Notes: generated from the letters alone by a model not told the origin. A stretch of 64,000 bases of DNA from an uncultured Bacteroidales bacterium (GCA_944323775.1 CALUTT010000023.1:1-64000), one strand, 5' to 3'. Counted from the first letter of the stretch, positions 16,876-25,700 are shown. Program-made: numbers and translations.

Positions 16876-18180
16876 ATGAAGAAGGTATATATTGAAACCT
16901 ACGGCTGCCAGATGAACGTGGCAGATACGGAGACTGTTTTCTCCATCCTCGCACAAAACGGCTATGCGAGGACATCAGACATGGATGACGCCGACATAAT
17001 CATGGCAAACACATGTTCGATACGCGACAATGCGGAACAGCGCATATGGGGCAGGATCGAGCAGTTCAACCTCAGGAAAAAGCGGCACCCTGAAGTACTT
17101 GTAGGCATACTGGGCTGCATGGCAGAGAGGCTTAAGGACGAACTTCTGGATTCCGGGAAGGTCGACATCGTGGCAGGGCCGGACACATACAGGAAGCTCC
17201 CGGAACTCATTGCCGCGGCCGCTTCAGGCACTCCCCAGATTGACGTCATGCTCTCCAGAGAGGAGACATATGCCGACATCACTCCCGTCAGGCTTGACAG
17301 CAACGGAGTGTCCGCTTTCATATCCATAATGAGGGGCTGCAACAACGCATGCTCGTACTGCGTCGTTCCATACACGAGAGGAGCCGAGCGCAGCAGGGAC
17401 TTTTCCAGCATACTGCGCGAAGCCTGCGACTGCGCGTCGCGCGGCTACAGGGAGATAACGCTTCTGGGCCAGAACGTAGACTCGTACGGCTTCGAAGGGA
17501 CAGGCTTTGCCGAACTGCTCGGGATGGTCGCCGGACAGGTGCCTGACGTAAGGATACGGTTCTCCACCTCGAACCCCCAGGACATCTCCGAGAAGGTGCT
17601 GACCACCATGGCATCCCATCCCAACATATGCCACCACATACACCTTCCCGTGCAGTCGGGATCAGACCGCATACTCGAGAAGATGCGGCGCCGCTACACC
17701 AGGGAAGGATACCTCTCGAAAGTAAGGCGCATCCGAGAGATAATGCCGGACTGCGCGATCACCACTGACGTAATCGCAGGTTTCTGCTCCGAGACGGAAC
17801 AGGACCACAGGGATACTCTGAGCCTGTTCGAGGAAGTAGGATTCGACGCGGCTTACATGTTCTACTATTCGGAAAGACCCGGCACTCTGGCCGCAAGAAA
17901 ATACCCGGATGACGTCGACCTCGCCACAAAGACAAGACGTCTGGAGGAGATAATCACCCTGCAGAACAGACTCTCGCTCGAGAGCAACCGCAGGGACATC
18001 GGCAAGACATTCACCGTGCTTGTGGAGGGCCGCTCCAAAAAGAGTCCGGACGAACTCTGCGGGCGCAACTCACAGAACAAGATGTGCGTCTGGCCGGACA
18101 GCAGGCACTCAGCCGGGGACACACTCCAGGTAAGAGTCAAGGACTGCACCCAGGCCACACTGCTCTGCGAGGAGATCTGA
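16876..18180 (+). CDS. miaB: tRNA-2-methylthio-N6-dimethylallyladenosine synthase (MiaB)
   Basis: 434 aa from the ATG at 16876; an upstream open stretch antisense to the lipoprotein gene is not part of it. The N-terminal methylthiotransferase domain has the three auxiliary-cluster Cys (YGCQMN, NTCSIR, GCMAE). The radical SAM motif follows as CNNACSYC, then LLGQNVDSYG, LPVQSGSDRILEKMRRRYT and a C-terminal TRAM domain. It adds the methylthio group at C2 of i6A37 in tRNAs reading UNN codons. radC follows after 28 bp on the same strand. Confidence 0.96.
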   Translation: MKKVYIETYGCQMNVADTETVFSILAQNGYARTSDMDDADIIMANTCSIRDNAEQRIWGRIEQFNLRKKRHPEVLVGILGCMAERLKDELLDSGKVDIVAGPDTYRKLPELIAAAASGTPQIDVMLSREETYADITPVRLDSNGVSAFISIMRGCNNACSYCVVPYTRGAERSRDFSSILREACDCASRGYREITLLGQNVDSYGFEGTGFAELLGMVAGQVPDVRIRFSTSNPQDISEKVLTTMASHPNICHHIHLPVQSGSDRILEKMRRRYTREGYLSKVRRIREIMPDCAITTDVIAGFCSETEQDHRDTLSLFEEVGFDAAYMFYYSERPGTLAARKYPDDVDLATKTRRLEEIITLQNRLSLESNRRDIGKTFTVLVEGRSKKSPDELCGRNSQNKMCVWPDSRHSAGDTLQVRVKDCTQATLLCEEI

Positions 18181-18208
18181 GACGCTACTCACCAAACTTA
18201 ACTATACT

Positions 18209-18895
18209 ATGAAAATCAAGGACTTGTGCGCGAGCGAAAGGCCTCGCGAGAAACTGCTGTCCAAAGGGGCGGACAGCCTGAGCGACGGAGAACTCCTCGC
18301 CATACTGATCGGAAGCGGAAGCAACGGCAGAAGTGCCGTCGAAACGGCCCAGCTCCTGCTTTCGTCCTGCGGCGGACGGCTTTCGGAACTGTCCGGGACA
18401 GGCCCCGTGAAGATGGGCGCGATACCGGGCATAGGCTCTGCCAAGGCCTGCTGCATCTGTGCTGCGCTCGAACTCGGCAAAAGATTCATGGCAGAGAAAC
18501 CCCGCATATCAAGGACCCCGTTGTCAACGCCCAGAATGGCATACGAGGTGATAATCACGCAGCTCAAGGGCCTCAGGCATGAGGAATGCTGGGTGCTCCT
18601 GCTCAACCGAGGCAACTTTCTCGTCAGCAAGGCAAGGATAAGCACCGGAAGCGACCGCATGACCGTCATAGACACGAAGACAATAATCAGGCTCGCCCTG
18701 GAATGCAGCGCCAGCGGAATCATACTCGTCCACAACCACCCCAGCGGCAATCCCCGGCCCAGTCCCCCGGACATAAGACAGACCGGCCTGCTTCATGAAG
18801 CCGCAAAGACTTTCGACATCAGTCTCCTGGACCACATTATTGTCTGCGACGACTGCTTTTTCTCGGTCGCAGATGACAAAAGGTATGACGGCTGA
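18209..18895 (+). CDS. radC: RadC-family JAB-domain protein
   Basis: 228 aa. The N-terminal helical part with LSDGELLAILIGSGS and a helix-hairpin-helix-like IPGIGSAKAC is followed by the JAB1/MPN metal site HNHPSGNPRPSPPD, with its two His, Ser and Asp. Despite the old name, a direct role of RadC in DNA repair is doubtful in well-studied bacteria, so the biochemical function is open. It lies just downstream of miaB and may share its transcript. Confidence 0.93.
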   Translation: MKIKDLCASERPREKLLSKGADSLSDGELLAILIGSGSNGRSAVETAQLLLSSCGGRLSELSGTGPVKMGAIPGIGSAKACCICAALELGKRFMAEKPRISRTPLSTPRMAYEVIITQLKGLRHEECWVLLLNRGNFLVSKARISTGSDRMTVIDTKTIIRLALECSASGIILVHNHPSGNPRPSPPDIRQTGLLHEAAKTFDISLLDHIIVCDDCFFSVADDKRYDG

Positions 18896-18906
18896 ATTTA
18901 TTTTCC

Positions 18907-18914
18907 TATATTTG
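18907..18914 (+). promoter_or_regulatory. Predicted -7 box for the carboxylesterase pair
   Basis: TATATTTG fits TAnnTTTG and stands 41 nt before the first esterase ATG. No good TTG/TTTG is seen at the right distance upstream, so this is weaker than the other sites. Confidence 0.45.
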
Positions 18915-18955
18915 GGACTGCTACACCGTAATACCGATTCAAAAACAACATCTAC

Positions 18956-20374
18956 ATGAAACATGCACTGATCACTGCTATGGCGGTTTTCGCCCTGGTC
19001 GGATGTTCTCCAGCCAGCACAAGCAGCCCTGTCCTAACCATAGAAGGAGGACAGGTACAAGGAGTGGAATCCGAAGTCAAGGGCGTGACCGTATTCAAGG
19101 GCATCCCTTACGCAGCGCCTCCGATAGGAGACCTGAGATGGAAGGAACCTCAGCCCGTCGTCCCATGGGAGGGAATACTGGTCGCTGACAAGTATGGACA
19201 TCCGGGATACCAGGTCCCCCACTACCCCGGAGGATACACTACCGAATGGGGATATGGCCAGGAGCCGGCCTACAGCGAAGACTGCCTTTACCTGAACGTG
19301 TGGACCAAGGCTCCGGGAAAGCCTGATGCCAAACTCCCGGTGGCAGTGTTCATACACGGCGGCGGACTCCGCGAGGGATGGGCCTTCGAACCGGAATTCG
19401 AGGGATCCGAGTGGGGAGCAAAGGATGTGGTCCTGGTAACGATCAACTACAGACTCGGAATGTTCGGCTTCTTCTCGCATCCCGACCTGATTGCCGAGAA
19501 CGAGCACTCATCCTCCGGAAACTACGGAATAATGGATCAGATCTATGCCCTGAGATGGGTCAGGGACAACATAGCCCAGTTCGGAGGAGACCCTCAGAAC
19601 GTAATGATCTTCGGACAGAGCGGCGGAGGACGCAGCGTCAGGACACTGTGCGGGTCCCCGCTCGCCAAAGGCCTGTTCCACAAGGCCGTGATAATGAGCG
19701 CAAGCGGTCTCGATCCGGAAAGGCCGAGTCCGGCCCCCACATTGCAGGCACAGTCTGAAAACTACAAGAAAATAATGGACTGGGCCGGACTGACGGACCT
19801 TGATAAGATGCGGTCTGCATCCACCGCCGAAATATTCGCGATAACGGACATATACAACAGGGTTCACGGCCTGCGTCCCTCCGGGGTGTTTGCTCCGGTT
19901 GTTGACGGATACGTATGCACGTCGAGCATCGAGGATGCGGCACAAAACGGCCAGCTTGCCGATGTCCCGTATATCATCGGATGCACTCGTGACGACATGG
20001 GCAACATCAAATCCACCATAGAGGCGTTCTGCCTCAACAGGCAGGACAAGGGCGGCAAGGCATACGCCTACCAGTTTGCAAGACCTCTTCCTACCGACGG
20101 CAGGGAGGGCGTGCTTGAAGGTGCCTTCCATTCTTCCGACCTGTGGTATGTCTTCAAGAGCCTCAAGAACTGCTGGAGGCCCTGGACCCAGGCTGACTGG
20201 GACCTCTCCGAGAAGATGCTTACCGCATGGACCAACTTCGCGAAGAATGGAGATCCTGGAACAGGCTGGACACCGTATACGGCTGAATCCCCCGAGTTTA
20301 TGGTATTCAGGCTCGACGACAACGGAAACGAAGCGTCATCAATGGGCAAACCGATAGAAAGACCGAGACAATGA
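18956..20374 (+). CDS. Type-B carboxylesterase, lipoprotein (copy 1)
   Basis: 472 aa. The signal peptide ends in a lipobox (FALVGC). The alpha/beta-hydrolase blocks are typical of carboxylesterase type B: VFKGIPYAAPPIGDLRWKEP, SEDCLYLNVWTKAP, the oxyanion segment FIHGGGL, and the nucleophile elbow FGQSGGGRS, where the usual GESAGG reads GQSGGG. A His near GAFHSSDLWYVF fits the third triad residue. It should hydrolyse carboxylic esters; in gut Bacteroidales such enzymes may act on plant or xenobiotic esters, which is inference. It overlaps a paralogous gene by 4 bp. Confidence 0.9.
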   Translation: MKHALITAMAVFALVGCSPASTSSPVLTIEGGQVQGVESEVKGVTVFKGIPYAAPPIGDLRWKEPQPVVPWEGILVADKYGHPGYQVPHYPGGYTTEWGYGQEPAYSEDCLYLNVWTKAPGKPDAKLPVAVFIHGGGLREGWAFEPEFEGSEWGAKDVVLVTINYRLGMFGFFSHPDLIAENEHSSSGNYGIMDQIYALRWVRDNIAQFGGDPQNVMIFGQSGGGRSVRTLCGSPLAKGLFHKAVIMSASGLDPERPSPAPTLQAQSENYKKIMDWAGLTDLDKMRSASTAEIFAITDIYNRVHGLRPSGVFAPVVDGYVCTSSIEDAAQNGQLADVPYIIGCTRDDMGNIKSTIEAFCLNRQDKGGKAYAYQFARPLPTDGREGVLEGAFHSSDLWYVFKSLKNCWRPWTQADWDLSEKMLTAWTNFAKNGDPGTGWTPYTAESPEFMVFRLDDNGNEASSMGKPIERPRQ

Positions 20375-21900
20375 GACTGAAAGTATTTGTTGCGGCTCTG
20401 GCGGCAATACTCGCCGGCTGCACTCAGAACGATCCCGATACTGTACGTGTAGAGGGCGGACTTGTGAAAGGATACAGTGAGGACGGAATAAGGATATTCA
20501 AGGGTATTCCGTTCGCTGCTCCCCCTGTGGGCGACCTCAGGTGGAAGGCTCCCCAGGACGTTATCCCGTGGGAGGGCGTACTTGATGCAACACAATTCGC
20601 TCCGGCTCCCGTCCAGGCGGGGGTGCCTGAATCAAGCGAGGACTGTCTTTACCTCAACGTATGGACACCGGCAGAAAGTGCCGAAGCCAAACTCCCTGTG
20701 ATGGTATGGATCTACGGTGGAGGTTTTTCAATGGGCGCGACCTCATACTACGACTGCAAGGCCCTTGCCAGTGAAGGAGTCGTCATGGTCAGCATAGCAT
20801 ACAGGGTCGGGAGACTCGGATTCTTCGCCCATCCGGAACTCAGTGCAGAGTCCGCATCCGGGACAAGCGGCAACTATGGCCTGCTTGACCAGATCAAGGG
20901 TCTCGAATGGGTACGGGACAACATTGCCGCATTCGGAGGCGATCCTGACAAGGTCACTGTCTTCGGAGAGTCGGCAGGAGGCATATCAGTCAGCATGCTG
21001 TGCGCTTCACCGCTGGCGAAAGGCCTTTTCAGAGGTGCTATCTCTCAGAGCGGAGGCTCGTTCGGGCCGGTCAGGGAGATTTCCTATCCCGGAGAGAACA
21101 TGAAAACACTCGGAATGTCCGAAAAAGAAGGGCTGGAATATGCACAGAGCGTGGGGGCAACATCGATAGAGGACCTCAGGAAAATGGACGCCTCGAATTT
21201 CAGCAAGCCGGCGGCAATGACAGGAGGGGCATGGCCCATCGTCGACGGTTACGTCATTCCTGACGACCAGTACAGGCTTTATGAGAACGGAAAGTACAAT
21301 GATGTTGCAGTCCTGATAGGCTACAATTCCGACGAGGGACTGAGTTTCGGTGGCACCGATGATCCTGCACAATACAAAAGGCAGGTCAGGGAGAGATACG
21401 GCAAATTCGCCGACAGACTGCTGAAGGCATACCCCGTGGGGAAAGACAAAGTCGGCTGGAGCGGAAGGAACCTCGCCAGAGACGCAGCATTCGGATGGCA
21501 CACATGGTCATGGGCCCGTCTCCAGTCGGAGAACGGCAAGAGTCCCGTATACCTGTATTTCTTTGACCAGCATTCTGGCAAGGAAGCGGGATCGCCGCAC
21601 GGACAGGACGTAGCCTTCGTTTTCATGGACATGCCGGACAGCACCTCAAGCGAGAGCGACAGGACTCTGTCAAACATGATGGGACGCTACTGGACCAACT
21701 TTGCAAAATGCCTGGATCCGAACGGGGACGGCAGCGACAGCACACTCCCCCACTGGCCGGAATTCAAGTCCGACAACCATGTGACCATGGTGCTGACCGG
21801 AAACGGCCCCTACAGTTCGGCAGTCCCGGACGAGGAATCGATGGAAGTCCTCGATTCCTATTTCAAATGGCGCAGAGACTCTACCACGAACGGGGAATAA
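20371..21900 (+). CDS. Type-B carboxylesterase, lipoprotein (copy 2)
   Basis: 509 aa. A lipobox (AILAGC) ends the signal peptide. Blocks match copy 1: IFKGIPFAAPPVGDLRWKAP, SEDCLYLNVWTP, a GGGF oxyanion segment, the canonical elbow FGESAGGISVSM, the acidic-residue region GYNSDEGLSF and the His in SPHGQDVAFVF. The intact elbow makes it the more orthodox of the tandem pair, which looks like a duplication followed by divergence. It is coupled to copy 1 by ATGA. Its last 20 bp overlap the convergent pspC gene. Confidence 0.92.
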   Translation: MRLKVFVAALAAILAGCTQNDPDTVRVEGGLVKGYSEDGIRIFKGIPFAAPPVGDLRWKAPQDVIPWEGVLDATQFAPAPVQAGVPESSEDCLYLNVWTPAESAEAKLPVMVWIYGGGFSMGATSYYDCKALASEGVVMVSIAYRVGRLGFFAHPELSAESASGTSGNYGLLDQIKGLEWVRDNIAAFGGDPDKVTVFGESAGGISVSMLCASPLAKGLFRGAISQSGGSFGPVREISYPGENMKTLGMSEKEGLEYAQSVGATSIEDLRKMDASNFSKPAAMTGGAWPIVDGYVIPDDQYRLYENGKYNDVAVLIGYNSDEGLSFGGTDDPAQYKRQVRERYGKFADRLLKAYPVGKDKVGWSGRNLARDAAFGWHTWSWARLQSENGKSPVYLYFFDQHSGKEAGSPHGQDVAFVFMDMPDSTSSESDRTLSNMMGRYWTNFAKCLDPNGDGSDSTLPHWPEFKSDNHVTMVLTGNGPYSSAVPDEESMEVLDSYFKWRRDSTTNGE

Positions 21901-22066
21901 TGGCCCAGCAGACGAGGTAGGCGAGTATGCCGCACCCTCCGAGCACCGCCAGAAGCGCGAAGATCAGCCGGACAACGGTAGAATCGACATCAAAGTATTC
22001 GGCAAGGCCACCGCAGACACCGGCAATCTTCCTGTCGTACCTCGAGAGTTTCAACTTTCTTTCCAT
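21881..22066 (-). CDS. Small PspC-domain membrane protein
   Basis: 61 aa, essentially one PspC domain: RKIAGVCGGLAEYFDVDSTV followed by a single membrane span (VRLIFALLAVLGGCGILAYL) and an AIIPRS end. In enterobacteria PspC takes part in the phage-shock membrane-stress response; stand-alone domains like this one are common in Bacteroidota and their role is unclear. The 3' end overlaps the esterase gene by 20 bp. Confidence 0.88.
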   Translation of the reverse strand: MERKLKLSRYDRKIAGVCGGLAEYFDVDSTVVRLIFALLAVLGGCGILAYLVCWAIIPRSW

Positions 22067-22114
22067 ATCAGGACAATTTGTCTGGTAAAATTACTAATTT
22101 TATAATGACTTTTC

Positions 22115-22142
22115 AAGTCCGGGGATTTTCCCCGGACTTTAC
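22115..22142 (+). terminator. Perfect 10-bp hairpin with short T run
   Basis: AAGTCCGGGG (22115-22124), loop ATTTT, then CCCCGGACTT (22130-22139), followed by T and ACAT on the plus strand. It lies in the gap between the divergent pspC and CDF genes. A rightward transcript from the esterase pair would cross pspC in antisense before ending here. The T run is short, so a regulatory hairpin is also possible. Confidence 0.5.
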
Positions 22143-22160
22143 ATATGACAACACACCTGT

Positions 22161-23291
22161 ATGAAAACAGAAAAGACAAGAGACCAGCAGATAATCAGGG
22201 CGAGCGAAATAGGCATTGCCACAAACCTTGCGCTCAGTGGATCCAAAGCCGCCGTGGGAGCTCTTTCCGGCTCGATTTCAATCGTCCTTGATGCAGTGAA
22301 CAACCTCACCGACGCATTGTCGGCAGTGCTGACGCTCGTAGGCACCAAGCTTGCCGGAAAGCCGGCTGACAAGGAGCACCCGTTCGGACACGGAAGGATA
22401 GAATACATCACTACGATAGCCGTCGCTTTCGTGGTCGCCGGGGCAGGAGTATCGTCTCTCGTCGAATCAGTCAACAAGCTCCTGCATCCGGAAATGCCGG
22501 AACACAGCTGGACCGGGCTCGCGGTGCTCGCTGTCGCAATAGCCGTAAAGCTGGTATTGTCGTCGTTCTACTGCAGGACCGGAGAAAAGACTGAATCCGA
22601 AACTCTTAAGGATACGGGTGCAGATGCGAGATTCGACGCGGTCATAACCGGCGCCACGCTGCTTTGTGCACTGCTGAACATGGCGTTCGGCTCGTCCCTG
22701 ATCTGGCTGGACGGGGCACTCGGAGCATGCATATCAATAATAATAGTAAGGGCAGGCATCATCATGGTGCTCTCGCCGCTGGACGGTCTGCTTGGGAAAC
22801 GCAGCAACCATGCCCTCGTCGAGAAGATAAGGGAAGAGATAGCTTCACACAAGGAAGTCCTGGGAGTATTCGACCTCATGATCCACGACTACGGCCCGCA
22901 GCACAGGATCGGATCGGTACATATCGAAGTTGAGGACTCGATGAACGCCCACCAGCTGCATGACCTCACAAGGCATCTCCAGAAAGACCTCATGGACAAA
23001 TACGGGATACTCTTCACGATAGGCATATACGCATGCAACTGCAATGATCCCCTGACAACGCCGATGTACCGGAACATCATGGATATCCTCCACTCGATTC
23101 CGGAAGTCATGCAGGTCCACGGACTCTACATTGACCCGAAAGACAACACTATCTCCTTTGACACCGTCGTGAAGTTCGGGGCCGGAGACGGCGACGCCCT
23201 GAAAAAGAAAATTCACGATGTCATAGCGGCCGCCTACCCTGAGTTCAGCATAGACAACGGCATTGACTACGACTACACCCTGTCCAAATAA
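22161..23291 (+). CDS. Cation diffusion facilitator (CDF) family transporter
   Basis: 376 aa. The N-terminal half carries about six membrane spans with the CDF metal-site signature in the second (LDAVNNLTDAL) and a DARFD in the fifth, where Zn transporters usually have an HxxxD. GHGRIEYI follows the third span. The C-terminal cytoplasmic domain is longer than usual, with HDYGPQHRIGSVHIEVED and an added ferredoxin-like segment. It should export a divalent cation in exchange for protons; DxxxD sites often go with broader Mn/Fe/Zn/Co use, so the metal is not assigned. No promoter was recognised upstream. Confidence 0.88.
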   Translation: MKTEKTRDQQIIRASEIGIATNLALSGSKAAVGALSGSISIVLDAVNNLTDALSAVLTLVGTKLAGKPADKEHPFGHGRIEYITTIAVAFVVAGAGVSSLVESVNKLLHPEMPEHSWTGLAVLAVAIAVKLVLSSFYCRTGEKTESETLKDTGADARFDAVITGATLLCALLNMAFGSSLIWLDGALGACISIIIVRAGIIMVLSPLDGLLGKRSNHALVEKIREEIASHKEVLGVFDLMIHDYGPQHRIGSVHIEVEDSMNAHQLHDLTRHLQKDLMDKYGILFTIGIYACNCNDPLTTPMYRNIMDILHSIPEVMQVHGLYIDPKDNTISFDTVVKFGAGDGDALKKKIHDVIAAAYPEFSIDNGIDYDYTLSK

Positions 23292-23303
23292 GGCTCATTC
23301 CTG

Positions 23304-24119
23304 CTATATCAGCTCACTGAGCCGGTCATAATACTGTTTGCTCACCGGAACGGGATCAAGCTCCACGCCGGTGAGTTCCGCCGTGATGACACCCATCTTG
23401 TTCCTGCCCAGGAGTCTAATATGCGCAGGATTGACGAAATATGACCTGTGACACCTGACAAGGAACTTGCACGAGGGATTCTGCTCTATGCTTTTCATGG
23501 AGGCACGAAGCAGGAACTCTCGCGGTGTTCCGTTGTCAAGGTAATGGACGGTTACATAGTTCAGTTCAGCACTCACGTACAGCACCGCACGGGGGTCTAT
23601 GCTCATCTTCAGCCTGTGATGCTCGTCGTAGAACTTTGCCAGGGAGTCCTCCGCAACCGCACCGCTCTCCTTCAGGTCGGCGCTCGCATTCATGCACAGT
23701 CTGACAAGTATCAGAAGCAGATACGGATATACGAGAATAAGGCACGTATACTTGAAACACTGGGAGAATGCAGGGAAAAACAGAAGCCTCGCTCCAAAGA
23801 AGAGAGTCGTATAGAGGGCCATGAACGCCGAGATCACACACAACTCGAAGACACACCAGGCAACATACCACCACCAGGGAAAGGAAAGGTGCCTGTTGAG
23901 AAAATAGAAGATGATACGGCATATCGACAGCGAAGCAATCTGAATGCATGCAATCAGGACAAGATGGAAAGTATACGGCCTCACACCTACCGAGGCATAG
24001 AACCCCTGGATGTCGAAAGGGTTGTACACCATGCAGAACGCTATGAAGAAAACCGGAACCAGGAACACATACACCAGGTTCGGAAGCACAGTCTTGGGAA
24101 ATCTGAAAATCTGGCCCAT
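23304..24119 (-). CDS. Membrane-anchored LytTR transcriptional regulator
   Basis: 271 aa from the ATG at 24119 (an ATG at 24143 is also possible). The N-terminal half has four predicted membrane spans (for example NLVYVFLVPVFFIAFCMVY). The C-terminal half is a LytTR DNA-binding domain: VLYVSAELNYVTVHYLDNG, LRASMKSIEQ, FLVRCHRSYFVNP and RLLGRNKMGV. It lacks a receiver domain, so the signal is probably sensed by the membrane part or comes from a partner; no histidine kinase is adjacent. It is convergent with the CDF gene and divergent from the thioesterase gene. Confidence 0.85.
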   Translation of the reverse strand: MGQIFRFPKTVLPNLVYVFLVPVFFIAFCMVYNPFDIQGFYASVGVRPYTFHLVLIACIQIASLSICRIIFYFLNRHLSFPWWWYVAWCVFELCVISAFMALYTTLFFGARLLFFPAFSQCFKYTCLILVYPYLLLILVRLCMNASADLKESGAVAEDSLAKFYDEHHRLKMSIDPRAVLYVSAELNYVTVHYLDNGTPREFLLRASMKSIEQNPSCKFLVRCHRSYFVNPAHIRLLGRNKMGVITAELTGVELDPVPVSKQYYDRLSELI

Positions 24120-24177
24120 ATCGCAAAACAGTCCCCGGCACATCCGGGACGAAAATGACTAATGATGGTATTCGTCC

Positions 24178-24185
24178 CAAATATA
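24178..24185 (-). promoter_or_regulatory. Predicted -7 box for the LytTR gene
   Basis: TATATTTG on the minus strand, 58 nt before the preferred ATG. No -33 element at the right spacing was found. Confidence 0.4.
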
Positions 24186-24269
24186 GCGCATTTTTCCCGC
24201 AAGAACGACTATTTCATAACCAAAACGAGATAATTATACCACATGCTTCATCCCAACACGGAATCAGTC

Positions 24270-24277
24270 TACTTTTG
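24270..24277 (+). promoter_or_regulatory. Predicted -7 box for the acyl-ACP thioesterase gene
   Basis: TACTTTTG fits TAnnTTTG and ends 31 nt before the ATG at 24309. An in-frame ATG at 24243 lies upstream of this box, so transcription from here would exclude it. A -33 element is not obvious. Confidence 0.45.
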
Positions 24278-24308
24278 CATCAGAAAGATCTCCGAAAAAG
24301 AGAAAGAA

Positions 24309-25031
24309 ATGAACGCAACTGCAAACACATATACTTACAACGTGGTTCCCGAGAACATAGACAGCCTGGGACGCATTACGGTCCCGGCCCTATGCGGGCA
24401 CATGGTGAACGCGATAGGCCAGAACATCAGGGTCGAAGGTTTCGGGATAGACGTAATGTCTAAAATCAACAGAAGCTGGGTCCTTGTAAGGTCGGCTTTC
24501 GAGATCGACTACCGTCCGAGGCTCTACTCGCCCATCACGGTCAGCGTCTGGCCTGTATCAAAAGGAGGCATTACATACTACAGATGCCTCAGACTGCAGA
24601 CTGAGCAGGGCATGGAAATCGGCAGAGGAACAACGGAGTGGTGCATGATGGACATATCGTCCAGAAGGCCCGTTACTCCGGATGAGGACTTTCACCGCTT
24701 CGGGTCAGGATTCAGCCTTCCGTGCGAATCGCCGAAAAGAATACGCGATTTCAGCCCGCAGCGCGTCGACCACAGAATGGTAGGATACAGTGAATGTGAC
24801 TTCAACGGCCACCTCAACAACACCAGGTATGTCGAAATGCTTTACGACCTGCTTCCGGACGAAATGGCGGCTGCATGGAGCCCTGTCAGGATAGACATAA
24901 ACTACCGTAAAGAGGTAAAGAAAGGTGCGCAGCTATCGCTCGGACTGTCCAAGGAAACGGACGCGGAATACCTGTTCATCGCGACATCAGAAGGACAGAC
25001 ACTCTGCAGCGCACGCGTGACGAGTACTTAA
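24309..25031 (+). CDS. Acyl-ACP thioesterase (FatA/FatB family)
   Basis: 240 aa from the ATG at 24309; the longer frame begins before the predicted promoter. It has the double hotdog layout: an N-terminal hotdog with SWVLVRSAFEIDYRPRLYSP and the WPVSKGGITYYRCLRL strand, and a second hotdog with VGYSECDFNGHLNNTRYVEM, where the Asp/Asn-His-Asn cluster forms the active site. It should release free fatty acids from acyl carrier protein, setting chain length. It stands alone, convergent with DUF486 with only 2 bp between stops. Confidence 0.9.
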   Translation: MNATANTYTYNVVPENIDSLGRITVPALCGHMVNAIGQNIRVEGFGIDVMSKINRSWVLVRSAFEIDYRPRLYSPITVSVWPVSKGGITYYRCLRLQTEQGMEIGRGTTEWCMMDISSRRPVTPDEDFHRFGSGFSLPCESPKRIRDFSPQRVDHRMVGYSECDFNGHLNNTRYVEMLYDLLPDEMAAAWSPVRIDINYRKEVKKGAQLSLGLSKETDAEYLFIATSEGQTLCSARVTST

Positions 25032-25033
25032 AC

Positions 25034-25402
25034 TCATTTCAGAAAAACAAAAAAAACCGCGAGGACGAGGCAGAGGAACGCGACAATATGGTTCCACTGT
25101 ATCACAGTCCCCTTGAAAAGGAAAGTGATTATGACCGTGAACACGATCAGCGACACCACTTCCTGAATCACTTTAAGCTGCACAAGACTGTACGGCCCGC
25201 CGTTTATACTTGATCCCAAGCGGTTGGCCGGCACTTGTGCACAATATTCAAAAAAGGCCAGACCCCATGAGAAAAGTATCACCCCGATAAGGGGCCACCC
25301 CTGAGATATCTTCATTTCCTGGAGCTTGAGATGGCCGTACCAGGCAAATGTCATGAAGATATTGGATACGATAAGAAGCAATATGGTCCAAACTCCCTGC
25401 AT
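25034..25402 (-). CDS. DUF486 small membrane protein (DMT-like)
   Basis: 122 aa from the ATG at 25402, where the family sequence begins (MQGVWTILLLIVSNIFMTFA); 19 upstream codons in frame are not family-like. About four membrane spans, with WYGHLKL after the first and AFFEYCAQVPANRLGS in the middle, typical of DUF486. Its function is unknown; the fold is related to small drug/metabolite transporters. Confidence 0.88.
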   Translation of the reverse strand: MQGVWTILLLIVSNIFMTFAWYGHLKLQEMKISQGWPLIGVILFSWGLAFFEYCAQVPANRLGSSINGGPYSLVQLKVIQEVVSLIVFTVIITFLFKGTVIQWNHIVAFLCLVLAVFFVFLK

Positions 25403-25475
25403 CGCTTTCCCTGCTTTAAGATGAATCTTACTCTCTACTGTATGGAAAAAGGAGTCCATTTCTGAACTCCTTTCG

Positions 25476-25548
25476 TGCTCCCCAAGGGGCTCGAACCCTT
25501 GACACCCTGATTAAGAGTCAGGTGCTCTACCAACTGAGCTAGGGAAGC
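25476..25548 (-). tRNA. tRNA-Lys (anticodon CTT)
   Basis: 73 nt, no encoded CCA. The acceptor stem GCTTCCC pairs with GGGGAGC (one G-T pair), discriminator A. The D arm AGCTCAGTTGGTAGAGC, the anticodon stem CCTGA/TCAGG with loop CTCTTAA, and the T arm with GGTTCGAGCC are all present. It is the second of two tandem lysine tRNAs in transcription order. Confidence 0.95.
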
Positions 25549-25560
25549 GTATACTTCTCG

Positions 25561-25633
25561 TGACCCGTTCGGGGCTCGAACCCGAGACCCCCACATTAAA
25601 AGTGTGATGCTCTACCAACTGAGCTAACGAGTC
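25561..25633 (-). tRNA. tRNA-Lys (anticodon TTT)
   Basis: 73 nt, no encoded CCA. The acceptor stem GACTCGT pairs with ACGGGTC, discriminator A. The D arm AGCTCAGTTGGTAGAGC, the anticodon loop CTTTTAA on a TCACA/TGTGG stem, and the T arm with GGTTCGAGCC are present. It lies 12 bp from the tRNA-Lys(CTT) gene, so one transcript supplies both lysine acceptors. Confidence 0.95.
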
Positions 25634-25649
25634 CTCCGTTTGCGGATTG

Positions 25650-25680
25650 CAAAGGTAGGTATTTTCTTTAAATTATGCAA
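25650..25680 (-). promoter_or_regulatory. Predicted promoter for the tRNA-Lys pair
   Basis: TTG (25680-25678), a 20-bp spacer, then TACCTTTG (25657-25650) on the minus strand. It ends 16 nt before the first tRNA nucleotide and lies after the dnaK terminator. Confidence 0.65.
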
Positions 25681-25700
25681 CACCCGGTGAATTTTTTTAC

